A stretch of 64,000 nucleotides of DNA from Cerrena zonata (taxonomy: Eukaryota; Basidiomycota; Agaricomycetes; Polyporales; Cerrenaceae): the NCBI GenBank assembly GCA_038087015.1, contig JASBNA010000059.1:1-64000 (forward strand). The letters are read 5' to 3'. The position numbers and the translations under genes were made by a program. Every line of letters begins with the position of its first letter. Position 1 is the stretch's first letter. Shown here one piece after another: positions 9,893 through 20,633 of this stretch. Under the pieces are notes generated by a model. It saw only the letters and a program-made list of their open reading frames with translations, was not told where the DNA came from and did no database searches.

Positions 9893-12800
9893 ATGTCTGG
9901 AGGTCAATCGACAACAGCAGTGGCTCCCACTGTTAATCCTCCACCTCGCCTCATCCTCACCAAGGACCATGGTACCTTTTTGATGGACTATTACGAAGAC
10001 TATGCTAATGCTCGGACTATTACCGATCGTAACAAGGTCCGCGACCTCGCGACTAGTGCCCTGCTCAAGAAGTTTACAGTGAAGAAAAAGCTCCATCGCG
10101 ATTCTGCAAAGGACGTGAGTACACAGTTCCAAAATTATGTATATACCCTGATGCTTATTTACTTTACAGGTCGTCGAATCTCACCTCTACGAGCATGCAA
10201 GACGGAAGAGTGCTAAGGTTCAGCCTAAACGTTTTGGCTGTCTTACTGACATGACACCAAAGCGGCTGTTTGGCCAGATGCACTGGGGCGAACTGCAGGG
10301 TGATGTTGAAGCTGCACAGGCGAAGAACCCTTCATCGAAATTTATTGGTTGTTATGCCCGTGTCGTGACTGATGCGTGGAATGCCGCAGAGCTGATGTTC
10401 GTCTTCATTGCACCGTTGAAGCGAAGAAGTTGAATAATGGCGAGGGTTCCATCGCAAGTAAGGCTTTGTGAGTGTTGTCCGCACATATTCTCTTTTATAT
10501 TCCTAACTTCCAGCGACCCGATTTAGATATGGCGACTCGTGTTTCCGCAGCTTCTGCGATACAGTAACCTCATCTGCTGAGAAGTGGTTTGGTGCAACCG
10601 TGATCATGGTCTCTGTGAGGCCAAATGTGAAAGGAGATCCTCTCTTCGCTGTGTAAGAGTTTCATTCAAATCATCTGTTTCATATTTCCTGATCGCCAGA
10701 TGCAGCGCAGATTCGCCAAAGGAGGCACGATCCTTGACCGGCTTTCTACGCAATGTTGGTGATCGATACACATGGGGTGTTCAGGACTTTGTCAAATACT
10801 ACAATGGTGCAGAAGCAGGCCTAGCTCCTACGAAGCCGACTCTCGTGCTCTACCACCCATCAGGTCAACCACTGTTGCCACCATTTCACGGAGCACTTCT
10901 CAAAATACGTCGTGATATACTTACTGCTTTTATGAACGTTCACTACTGTAAGCATGACAACTGATGCCTCTAATCTCTTACTGATCATTTTTCCCAGTCC
11001 TGACAACAAGTACTCTTACTGCCCGCACTCCATGGGCCGCGATGGGTCGTGATGTTGCACCATGGATTAAACCGAAATATCTTCCCACTCTTCCAAACGG
11101 CGACCAACTGATAATACGGCAACCTCGCGATATGTCGCAAGAGCATCTAGATGCTTGGATGGGACATCTGTGGGATCGTCAAGTTCAGATTCTTCAATCT
11201 GAATCAGCAGAGTGGGTGTTCCGATTTACGATTGGGAAGGATACGAAAGGGATGCCATTTGCCTCGCACTATAATGCTGACTTCATGCATGCCTATGCCG
11301 AGTCCCAGAACGTGTTTCTTGGCTCATCCTCCATTGTACCGCTTCCCACTCGTCGCAATCGAGGCACCTCTGCTGCTGCTGAAGAAGAGGTAAACGAAAC
11401 ACCCCCACCAACTGGAGTCCCGACTGAACGTGAGGTGCGATATGACACCTCTGCTGATACATTACCGTCAGAGATTATTGACGACGATGATGTGGATGCT
11501 GATGGGCAAGATCGCGAGGCTGTTGGTCCCGCAGAGGAGTTTGGTGTCGGTGACGATGGGGCAGGGGATCGCGATGCTCTTCCGAACAGAGACGTGGTGG
11601 ATCCAGTCGTTGATGATGTAGATGAAGAAAGCGACGATGAGAATGTGGAAATGGTGTCACCCATCGTGACACGGCCACTGACTCCCATTGACCTCACAAG
11701 ATCATCTCCCAGTCCCCCCGCTACTCTTCCTGCACTTCCGCAGGTGGGTATTGTTCGGAGTGGTATGTTAACATCCCAACCTGTCCCATCCGACGATTTC
11801 ATGTCCTTGTTCGAGGATCCACCACTGCCGGTTCCCGAGACGGATGGCAACCCTTCGCATGATGACCCAATTAACGAAGCACCTCAATGGGCTTTGTCTT
11901 CGCTGGAGAAAAGGTATCGCTACCTGAATGCATTGTCCACCAATGAATGGTATCGTGACATTGTTGAATGGTTTCGCGAGTCTCAGGTATGTCGGAGTTC
12001 CACATTAATGATACCTGTCTGTTACCTGACGATAATGATCGCAGTCGACTCTCAACCCCATCAAGGAGCCAGTGTTTTCATGGGTATCATGGGGAAGTCG
12101 CGACCTTGCCCTCCCAGAAACCATTCACCATGACGAACTTAATTACAAGACTTTGATGTTGTTTTGGCAAGACTGGCGCTCCAATGCCCCGGTATTGCTT
12201 GCTGATCCATCAAAAGTAGAACAGTTTCTTTTGTTGTCGGGCCTTGTTTATCGCGAACTTCATCGTATGCACTTTGTGGATGATCCTGACACACCACCGT
12301 ATCCTCTTCCTGACTACATCACAAACTCACGACTGAAAGAGAAAGTACTGGATGGACTCAGCGTCATCTTCCGTGACATCGCTGCATGTATTTCCCCTCT
12401 GCGTCAATGGAATATCAAAAATAAACCCCCCGCTTCCACGGTCTCTGGCCATTCCCGTGGGGCAGTCACGATCGGGGACATTGTTCCCGGTCGCGACGTT
12501 TCCATGCACCCTCCGATCCTAATCGCAACCACCAACACCAAAGCTACAATGCCAAAACCCAGGAAGAAGAAACCCACTGCTAAAACATCGATAGCCACTT
12601 CCTCTGCTCCCACTATCACTGCTTCCCCATCCGGGTCCTCAAGTGGCACTCTCATGATCCCGGATGATTGTGGGACACCACCTCCACCAAGTCCAACACC
12701 ATCACCCTCATCATCACTCCCACCAACCCCGGCAATTCGAAGAACCGGTCGTCAGCATATACCAAATAATCAATACAACGACTATATGCCAACCATTCGT

Positions 12801-12944
12801 AGCAAACCATCCAGTCGTGCATCTCCACCACCTCCAATTGCCTCATCAGGAGAGGAACCATCATCTGATGGTGTCGGAAAGGGTCGTGGTCGGGGTCAAG
12901 CTAAAGCTACACGTGGTAAGACAACAAAGAAGTCGAAGAAATAG
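9893..12944 (+). CDS. Large element-borne protein of unknown function
   Basis: Multi-exon gene from MSGGQSTTAVAPT to a basic tail, TTKKSKK, with TAG at 12942-12944. Readable parts: exon 1 with HGTFLMDYYEDYANAR and RNKVRDLATSALLKKF; exon 2 from 10170 with VVESHLYEHARRKSAK; an exon ending GATVIMVSVRPNVKGDP near 10650; YTWGVQDFVKYYNG; APWIKPKYLPTLPNG; an acidic low-complexity stretch (about 11400-11700); STLNPIKEPVFSW from 12045; and a Pro/Ser-rich, basic C-terminus. The model between about 10400 and 10600 is uncertain because exon 2 runs into a TGA at about 10431 unless a frame change or splice lies before it. The N-terminal block resembles hypothetical proteins common in Agaricomycetes near KDZ genes (from memory, not searched). 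The basic tail suits a nuclear or DNA-bound protein. Function unknown. Confidence 0.65.
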
Positions 12945-13284
12945 TAATGTGCCTGTACAATAGACTATGTGTTATAACCTGTACTTTTATGTTGCATTCG
13001 CTTCATGTCGTGATTTGTTGCACTCCCACTTCACTCGCATGTCTGGAAAGCAAGATCACATTGTGTAATGTCCAAAAATACAAGTACAAGTATGAGTCGC
13101 GAGATTTTCTGTGCAAGAACATGACAATAATGGGAGGGGGGGGGGGATTCGTATTCAAAAATGTTTCACCAATCGACGCAAGTGCGAGCAAGAAGACTAG
13201 ATGGCATGAAAATGGTATTGTCAAGAAGACACGCTGCAACCACACGATGCTGCATGAAGTTGCGAATCAAACTTCCCTGATTAC
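12945..13284. other. Convergent intergenic gap inside the element
   Basis: This 340-bp gap lies between the 3' ends of the genes at 9893 and 13285. It holds a run of about eleven G near 13136 and a TCGCGA at 13097. I see no gene. Confidence 0.6.
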
Positions 13285-15866
13285 TTACCCCTGTTGTTCA
13301 CCATGGGTACTCGCTCCCGCAGTTGATCCCGAGTTGCCAACAGAGGTACTGCGACTTGCTGACGTACCGCGACTTGCTGACGTACCGCGACTTGCTGAGA
13401 CACCGCGACTTGCTGAGATACCGCGACTTCCTGATGCATGCTGTTGAAGTGGAGCAGAAACACTTTCAGCTGAGTCGACACCAAGCCGCACAGAAAACAT
13501 TGCACTAGATAGATTCGCAGTGCGGTCATCTGTCACGGTTGGTATATTACGGGTGACGATGGGTGAGTGTTGTGGATCGTTGAAGTACTGGTGCGTAGAT
13601 GGTGCAGCCCTCTGCAGCTGATTCGCGAAGTCGTCAAAAGTATGGGATGGAAAGGCGGCGTGTGATGTACTTGGCGTCGACATCGTAGGCAGCTCGATAC
13701 GCTGCAAGTCGGTGAGGAAGCTGTCGGCAATGGTGAGCATTTCACTGGGCTTAGGGATGGGGGTTGACGCCTTTGCAAGTTGTGATTGCACCAGCTCGTA
13801 CAATGCCTCAATCTTCTGCGTTTGTGCCGCTGCTGCCTCCCGGTCAGATGCCTGTAAATTGCGAAGTGCATCGATTTGACGAAGCTGTGCCTCATTTGTT
13901 GCGGTCGCGACTCGCAGTTGTTCCGTCGATTCCGCATACTTCTTTGCGAGCTCCTTGATGTCTTTCAGGCCCTCGAGGACCAACGGAATTGATTGCTTGA
14001 CATCATCGAATTCGCGCAATTTCTCCTTGATCTTCCGCAACCTGTGTGGGGGACTTGATGATGATGACGACTCGTGACGGATAGCGATAGCATCGTTGTG
14101 CATCTTTTGGTAGTAGTGCAGCATCTATATTTCGTGAGGGTATGACACGAATGTGATTACAACACTACTTACCCGCGTTTGTAGTCGTAAAGCCTCATCT
14201 TCTGTAACACGGCCGTCCAACTCAGCCATAAATGTCCTCAGTGGGGACAACAGTAAAGCGGAGCTGCCTTCATCAGGTGCGCTCTTGCGAGGTGGGGTCT
14301 TTGGACCTGCGAATACTACGGTTTGCAAGTCAGGCCCTCGTTCAACACCTTTACCTTTTCTACTCCACAGTGGATCTTCGTCAGATGAGGCTACAGGGAC
14401 CTCCAAGTCTTCTATATGTCATCAATACCCACTCCTTTGGAACGCAAGTTAACGATACAAATATTTACCTGGTGCTACATCAACCTCCATCAGGGCTTCT
14501 ACCTCCGTGACAGTAGAGTCTGCCGAACTGGTCAGCGACTGCTATTCCGATAAAAAAAAGAGAGATTCATACGATGTTCATTTGCGACTAACTCCATCTT
14601 CCGAGTCGCATGCCTGGTCCTCTTCGGTGGCACAATTGGCTCTGGTACCTCGTCATCGACCGTCTCTACACCAGCATTATCAGCCATTTCGACATCAACA
14701 TCTACCTCTATCGCGATGTCTTCTGGAATATTGCCGCCCTTGGCATCAGCTTTGTTTCCCTCACCATTCGACTCATCTTCTGACTCGATTTGTGCTTTGC
14801 TCGTGGCCTTCTTCTTTTTCTTCTTTGGATCTGACAAGGGGAGGCTCTCCAGAGACTCCTCCTCCTCCTCAGATAGCCGAATGGTAGGAACGTAGTGTGT
14901 CCAGTTGAGGCCTGCCCGATCAAGAATGTCATCTTGACCAAGGAAATCGGATTTCACCCATGCGGTGGGTATGAAGGGCAACCGCTCACGTTTGCTGTAG
15001 TAGATATCGAGTGATTCTGCGAGACCTTCTGGGAGGGGGCTACAAGGATGCCACATCGCAGTCGGAAATGGCTCTGATCTGTGGGTCTTCAAATGTTCTT
15101 TTCTCTTGTCGTAGAGGGTCGCGAGGTAGTCGTAGGGTACGCCGTAGTATCGCTCCTGCCAATTTGACTCCAATGTGCTCTCCCATTTTTTTCTGTTCTC
15201 CTTTCGTAACTTCATGATGCCCTTGTTTGAATACGCAGAAAACCCCCGACCGAAGCTACCGCAAGGTAGTTGTGGGTGAAAGTTTACGGAAGGAAGTGGT
15301 AGAGGCATCAAAAACAGTCCCTCTTGGCGAACGAAAGCATGTATCTGACACATGAAGAAGCGTTTTCCCTCTAGCTCAGCAAATGGCGAACGAAGGCTAC
15401 GACCAGCGACTACGGGAATGGTGCTGCACCCGAGACCAGCATCTGAGCATGTGATGCAAGATGATTGCACATCATAGGCAACCATGCATGGTGTCTTTCG
15501 AAAGACGCAACGTGCGCAAGCCACGATCTATTATGTGATGTGTTAGTACATGGCTCACATGTTTCACGAACAGGCACGAACCGCCTCTTGCATCCCTCCA
15601 ACACGCTTTTCATGGGTGAACTGCTCCTCAGTCCATGCGCCATCTGGAATCTTCGGTGCTTTCTCATCCCATAGGGCCGTCTTCTCAGATTGATAATACC
15701 CTTCGGTCTTCTTTTTCTTCGCTTTGGTCTTCACCTTGCTCGCACGATTTGCTGAAGGTTTCTTCGAGTGAGTCGCTGAAGTACTTGTGGTACGAGTACT
15801 CGCCGGTTGCTTGCCCTGGACACCTTTCCCCTTGTCAACTGTCGCCGTGACCTCGTCCTCATCCTC

Positions 15867-15905
<39 letters not shown>

Positions 15906-17279
15906 ATCCTCATTCTCCTTGTCATCCTCGTCGCCTGATGTGGACTGGTCATCGTGGTCTTTCGGCTCTTTCTTGATGGGAACACTAGATGCCACGTAGT
16001 CGTCGTCATCCTCGTCAGTAGAAATCAGGTTGATTACGTCCTGATATCTCTTTTGCTGTTTTGGCTGACGGCGAGAATTCTTAACGTCGGTCGCAGCTTC
16101 ATCACTGGAGCTCTCCAACGATGACGATGGTTGGTCTCGCTTGCGACCAGGTCGAAGAGGGGAGACAGTTTGCTTTGCTCCAGTAGCGGAGGTAGCAGCT
16201 TTACTTGGGGGCGCATCTTCCATGGAGTCGCTACTGACATCAAGCTGTATATCGTGGCCTGCAGCAGTCCGTACCACGGGAACCACAACCTCAACGACTG
16301 GAAATACCGGGACCTTCGGAGGACACATGACAGGCTCTGGTGGCTTGGTGCCTGTTGTCATCCACCACTCGCCAGTCTCACGATCGGTCATTTGCATAGG
16401 CGATGCTCCTCGAACTGCAAGGTCTGGATTTGTGTAGTTAATATACCAATATATATGGACATAATAGACTGGGAACTCACGAGCATTCGGTTCATGTTTT
16501 GTACCAGAATTGAGTCGTCCGATATAGCGAGTGAGGTCTAAAAACACAGCGGGATGTCCTTCACTCATCTTGACATTTATCTTATCCACTTCGTCCTCGT
16601 TATCAGCGGGATGTTGGTGATGGCATGGGTTTATTTGAACTTACATGTGTTTGTGGCCCACGAGTCATCCAACTTCGCGATCTGAGTACCGTCAAGGACA
16701 GCCTGAATATCACGGAGTGTATAATGCTTCGTGTCCGGACGTGTCTCGTCCCAATACAAGATTTCCCGAAGGTCGAATGGGACACCAGTCGTGATGAACC
16801 GATTATAGCACTCATGGAAGCGATGCACTATAGCAGTGACCTTCCGTATACCTTTCCCCTTTGGCCATGTAGGTCGACCTTCCCAAGCCATATCCTGGTC
16901 CATATAGTCAGCAACCGTTTGTATTTGCAGCGCACTGCAACCTGAGACTGGCGACTCGTGACTCGCGACTCGCAAACAGTTCACTTACATATAGCCCCTT
17001 CATACCAGCGACCCATAATGACCATTCGTGAGGTCGCAGTCCCTTTGGACATAAGTACACCGCCTCACGAAGCTGAAAAGTGAGCGTGAACATTGGTTTC
17101 TCACTCTCCATTGGCTCCTTGCCAGTTAATGTCCCGCCCTGGGTAAGGTATCTGTACTGTAAAAAAGCCATGGCAGGCCACGAATCGTGAGGGGGATGAG
17201 AGTAACAATGTGGTTGATGATATCTTGCGCTGGTTGTAAGCGCAATCAGATAAGAGTTATCGTGGGATATTAGAGACAT
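13285..17279 (-). CDS. Large cysteine-cluster/acidic protein of the element
   Basis: Read as one multi-exon gene of over 1000 residues. It is open from 17279 (MSLISHDNSYL); MAFLQYRYLTQGG at 17171 is an alternative and perhaps likelier start. In order: a folded N-terminal part (LREAVYLCPKGL, HEWSLWVAGMKGLY; then TVADYMDQDMAWEG, FHECYNRFITTGVPFD); a region with VFLDLTRYIGRL; a long Asp/Glu-rich, Lys/Ser-rich disordered stretch (about 15850-16100); a cysteine cluster ACARCVFRKTPC followed by SSCITCSDAGLGC near 15440-15520, which looks like a small zinc module; a second acidic stretch; a coiled-coil-like segment (13850-14050); and Ser/Arg-rich hexapeptide repeats near the end. Joining 13285-14406 to the rest is by short introns and same orientation, not proof. 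Acidic and zinc-cluster content suggests a chromatin or DNA role. Family not recognised. Confidence 0.6.
13345..13440 (-). repeat. 18-bp coding minisatellite
   Basis: About five units of 18 bp, TACCGCGACTTGCTGACG and variants, encode the hexapeptide SASRGT/SASRGV on the minus strand near the C-terminus of the large element protein. Unit count is likely to vary between copies. Confidence 0.75.
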
Positions 17280-17322
17280 GTACTCTTATTGAGACATATC
17301 CCGTTTGTTCTCTCTTTATACC
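17280..17322. promoter_or_regulatory. 43-bp gap between divergent start codons
   Basis: If the upstream ATG at 17279 is used, only 43 bp separate it from the ATG of the plus-strand gene at 17323. With the downstream ATG at 17171 the gap is 151 bp. Either way the two genes must share a promoter region. Confidence 0.4.
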
Positions 17323-18238
17323 ATGCCTCCAAAACCACGATCCTCAGCTGCGACCCGAGTTGCCAGGGGCAGGGGCGGGAGAAAGAAGTATTCCCCTACA
17401 TCTGCGGTCGTAACTGATGTGCTTGCTGTTGATGAGCAGGAGGTATGTACGCTGTTTAACCTCTCACTCACTCACACTAACGCGTTCGCTTTCCTTTCCT
17501 GAATAAGACTGCTACAGAGCAGGTAACTGTTGTACTTTCAGCTCAAGAGGCAGAGACCTCCAATGCAGGTATGCGACTTTATGCTGCCTTCCGTTACTTG
17601 TCCCAATGAGACAAGGTACTGTAGGCTCTACGAAACATCCACTATCCGACCACTCAAGTCCCGACCGGCCATTGAAAGTAAGCATGTTATTTTGTCTAGA
17701 TCCATCGCGCTAAGATCGAATCTTTCTGCTCTAGACTTCACGAACCATTGAGTTGCAATCTATAGAGCCACTTGGTCTTCAATTGACGAGTGCATTTGTT
17801 GTCGACCCGACGGCAATGGCCGACTCATCTGGTGACGATTCAAATAATTCTGATGATGGATCAATCTTGGCTCCGCTTCGGGCTGTGCCATCATCACCAT
17901 TGCCCAAGCGATCTAATCCTGAGGTTCCTGGGGATATTGCCCCCCCTCCTGCGGTGGCGACAGCATTTGAATCTACATTGTCTCCATCTACAGAGGCAAT
18001 ACGACCTCCTTCTTCTTCCCCTGCACGTCAACAAGCATTGAACGAGCCAACTGTAACACCTCTACCAGCATCGTCTCCACCAGTGTCGTCATCAACACAC
18101 CCCACAGGATTTTTGGCGGTGTACGATCAGGATATGGAGAGAAGACGCAATGAGATGTATCGCGCCATGTCTGATGCACTCAGAATTGGTGAGGCATTGG
18201 CTGAATGCCGTAGAGAGATCACAGCCTCTCGTTTTTAG
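17323..18238 (+). CDS. Small low-complexity protein of the element
   Basis: It starts MPPKPRSSAATRVARGRGGRKK, a basic and probably nuclear-localising head; exon 1 ends at 17442 after DEQE. Several very short exons follow (about 17509-17640; for example a 15-bp one before GTAACT at 17524). The long last exon from about 17738 encodes an acidic, then Pro/Ser-rich chain and ends with a helix, MERRRNEMYRAMSDALR, then CRREITASRF and TAG. The mini-exon boundaries are uncertain. No enzyme motif is seen. A basic head plus a terminal helix could mean nucleic-acid binding with dimerisation, but that is speculation. It is the last gene before the right TIR and is divergent from the large protein at 13285-17279. 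Confidence 0.6.
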
Positions 18239-18436
18239 TTTCAATGCTTTACTACATCATTTCGCATGTTTTTAACATAGTTTATTTGCCTATCTGAATT
18301 TATTTTTGTCGCAATGTGCAATATGATCTCCCCTGTTACGTATCCTTCTGTGAATTCATGTTTCGGTGGAGTCACATGCTGGAGTAGCATGCAACAAGTC
18401 GCGATTGCAATTACAGTCGCGGTCAACATATATGAA

Positions 18437-19430
18437 AGGTTCGAGTTGCGACTTCTCAAAGTAGTTTCCCCATATGAGTGAGCGTATAGTATACCGTAAT
18501 GAGTTTTGAAATGTTTTCAATCACAATTTTGAGTGGCTTGACATATGTCCTCCTCGACCTCCCAAAATACATAAGTTCCGTTTTGTGCTCTAATATGAGT
18601 TTCCAGCATATACGAGCTGTTTTGACAAACTTTGTAAAATTTTGAGAAAATGATATTCCCAGTGTATATACATACACTCACAATGCGATACAGTATACAT
18701 AAATAAATATCGGAAAAACGAAAGAAAAAGAAAAACCAAACCCCAATTTAGCCCCTTGTGATCAACCACTCACCACGGCCAAAGGAGTCCCCTGAGGTCA
18801 GGGAACTCCCTTGCGAACGATAGTCAATCACGATCAAGAGAGTCCCCTGATGTCAAGGGACTCCCTTGAGCACGAACCCAGAAAACCCACCCACCACGAC
18901 CAAAGGAGTCCCCTGAGGTCAGGGAACTCCCTTGCGAACGATAGTCAATCACGATCAAGAGAGTCCCCTGACCTCAGGGGACTTCCTTGAGCACGAACCC
19001 AGAAAAACCACTCACCACGACCAAAGGAGTCCCCTGAGGTCAGGGAACTCCCTTGCGAACGATAGTCAATCACGATCAAGAGAGTCCCCTGACCTCAGGG
19101 GACTTCCTTGAGCACGAACCCAGAAAAACCACTCACCACGACCAAAGGAGTCCCCTGAGGTCAGGGAACTCCCTTGCGAACGATAGTCAATCACGATCAA
19201 GAGAGTCCCCTGACCTCAGGGGACTTCCTTGAGCACGACTGACTATTATACCTACCACGACCAAAGGAGTTCCCTGACCCAGAGCATACCTGGCCAGGGA
19301 AGTCCCCTGGCATACCACGATGCTCAAGTGACTCCCCTGGCCCGTTCAGAATGGGTTTTCGGTGGTGTCCCGGGGAGTCCCCTGAGTACATTCGCAATGG
19401 GTTTTCGGTGGTTCACCCGGCCCTTTCCAA
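18437..19430 (-). repeat. Right terminal inverted repeat of the KDZ element
   Basis: Reverse-complement counterpart of 1378-2516, about 1 kb. The outer ~190 bp (19240-19430) are almost identical to the left end. The inner 18437-18740 is a more diverged copy of about 2220-2516 (for example GAGTTGCGACTTCTCAAAGT at the inner edge). The 199 bp between the last element gene (ending 18238) and this TIR hold no gene; a TCGCGA lies at 18399. Confidence 0.88.
18775..19250 (-). repeat. 121-bp tandem units in the right TIR
   Basis: About four units. The marker GAGCAC recurs at about 18868, 18989, 19109 and 19230, a spacing near 121 bp, matching the left array inverted. Units contain the palindromic pair GTCCCCTGA/TCAGGGGAC. 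The unit nearest the interior is the most diverged, as on the left. Confidence 0.85.
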
Positions 19431-19591
19431 TCGTGACCTAAGGACTGAAGGCGCTGATGTAAAACCAGAACGAGTGTGATCAGCCGAGAAAGAGAGTCCA
19501 ACAAACGAGAGAAAAGAACAGATTAAGGTATAGATTACCGAGCCTAGTGCCAATAAGCCCAAGTTCAGGCATTGTTAGGATGGTGGACGGC

Positions 19592-20633
19592 CTATAGGGC
19601 AGGACCATTATGGGCAGTTCTCAGTATCGTCACCGTACCAGCCTCTTCAGCACGAGTTTGCTCAACATAGGCCCCGATGGGATACGGCACATATTTGTAT
19701 CGTCCAGTACCAACAATGTTGTAACACGGGACAGTTTCGTACACCCCCATCATTCTTTGTCCAGGTTGTGGTATGGGGGGAGGGAGAGGGTGCACGGCAG
19801 GACCTGGAAGAGGATAATGAGGAGGTGCTAGCCCGGGTACTTGAACTTGGTGATTGACACCGTTCCCTGCAGCGAATGGTCCTTGGGCGTAGGCGGGTGC
19901 AAGTACAGGTGCAGGAGGTTGCACAGGAGGTAGATGGTCGAGCTGGTGATTTTCATCCTTGACCTCCTGTGCACCGTTTCCCCCTTGGTGGGCTTCTACT
20001 CTTGGGTTACCGAAGTGGAGCTCGGCAGCCGAAAGAGTAATGTTTCCTTCGTCAACCCAAGGATGGTTTGCTGTTTGCAAGGCTTCTTTGTACAAGTGTG
20101 CGGTATGTCTATGTCGTGTGAGAGCTGCACGTCGATTGGTTGTAAAGCCGCAGAGAACTCTATGTCCCGGAGTCCAAGCGGTAAGATGAGGACAGACAAA
20201 AGGCTCCCCGCCAGTGCTATAATGTGCCTAGTTAGATGTAGTTTTGAGTAAAGTAGCATTGGTAAGCCTACTGTGTCAGAAAATGTGTATGAGTTGAGTT
20301 TGCATGGAATACTCTCCCTTCACAGGATGGGTGAGGACATTTCCCACGTCTGGAGATGTTGAATGAATGAGCATGTATGACTAGGAGTTTAAACGATTTG
20401 TACCTGTTCGCTTTATCAATACTGTGTACACCAGCCTCCTCTGCTCGGTGACCCCACAGGTGTTCCTTAAGCTCCGCGGTAGAATCATGGTCCTCTTTAC
20501 ATTCGGACTCAGGACATTGGAGATTGTGGGCTATCCCGCGGAAATACTGGAAAATTATAAAGTGTAAGACTCGGATGAAAACAAACGAGTCAGGGTATCA
20601 GACGCGTACCGTTGTCAGATTGACGTCTCCCAT
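19592..20633 (-). CDS. C2H2 zinc-finger protein with proline-rich tail, copy 1
   Basis: It starts MGDVNLTT at 20633; following exons are joined by short introns, and the last exon ends HNGPAL with TAG at 19592-19594. It has three finger-like modules: one with CPE..C and EHLWGH, one with KCPHPSCEG, and one after a TGGEPFVCPHL linker with RHRHTAH. Then follow LSAAELHFGNPRV and a Pro/Gln-rich, probably disordered tail ending with a Tyr/Pro segment. The third finger and the TGGEP-type linker are typical of C2H2 proteins, so a nuclear DNA- or RNA-binding role is likely. It lies 162 bp from the right TIR and is divergent from the F-box gene at 21330. The paralogue is at 58412-59475, also divergent from an F-box gene. 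Confidence 0.7.

Larger units (their letters stand above)
2544..18404. other. Dispersed TCGCGA palindrome across the element interior
   Basis: By eye I count about 40 TCGCGA in this interval, for example at 2544, 3006, 3444, 3856, 3991, 4930, 4962, 6906, 7673, 7937, 8677, 8684, 9529, 9669, 11125, 11974, 13097, 13905, 16963 and 18399. They fall in exons in different frames, in introns and between genes, often as GAGTCGCGA or TCGCGACTC. To the right of the element (19450-64000) I find only about six. The TIRs have none. Function unknown; see findings. Confidence 0.75.
1378..19430. mobile_element. KDZ-superfamily DNA transposon, about 18 kb, with TET/JBP gene
   Basis: Two long inverted copies of the same sequence bound the region: 1378-2516 on the left and 18437-19430 on the right, both beginning TTGGAAAGGGCCGG. 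Between them lie seven genes on both strands, including a KDZ transposase (4327-8215) and a TET/JBP dioxygenase (8268-9610). This association is known from basidiomycete genomes, where KDZ elements spread TET/JBP genes. No perfect target-site duplication is visible: the 8 bp outside each end are TTGCCCGT and TCGTGACC. Outside those, a 9-bp inverted match (CAGTCCTTA at 1361-1369, TAAGGACTG at 19439-19447) continues the symmetry, so the true ends may lie a few bases further out. The high TIR identity suggests recent activity. Confidence 0.88.

Noticed and set aside
11293..11850. 185-codon minus-strand frame
   Set aside because: Shadow of the acidic/low-complexity exon of the gene at 9893; it reads as Ser/Thr-rich nonsense.
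15787..15999. Poly-serine plus-strand frame
   Set aside because: Complement of the Asp/Glu tract of the large element protein.
2544..18404. Codon bias as the whole explanation for TCGCGA density
   Set aside because: The motif occurs in several reading frames, in introns and in intergenic gaps of the element, while host genes with similar composition nearby lack it. A formal test is still required.
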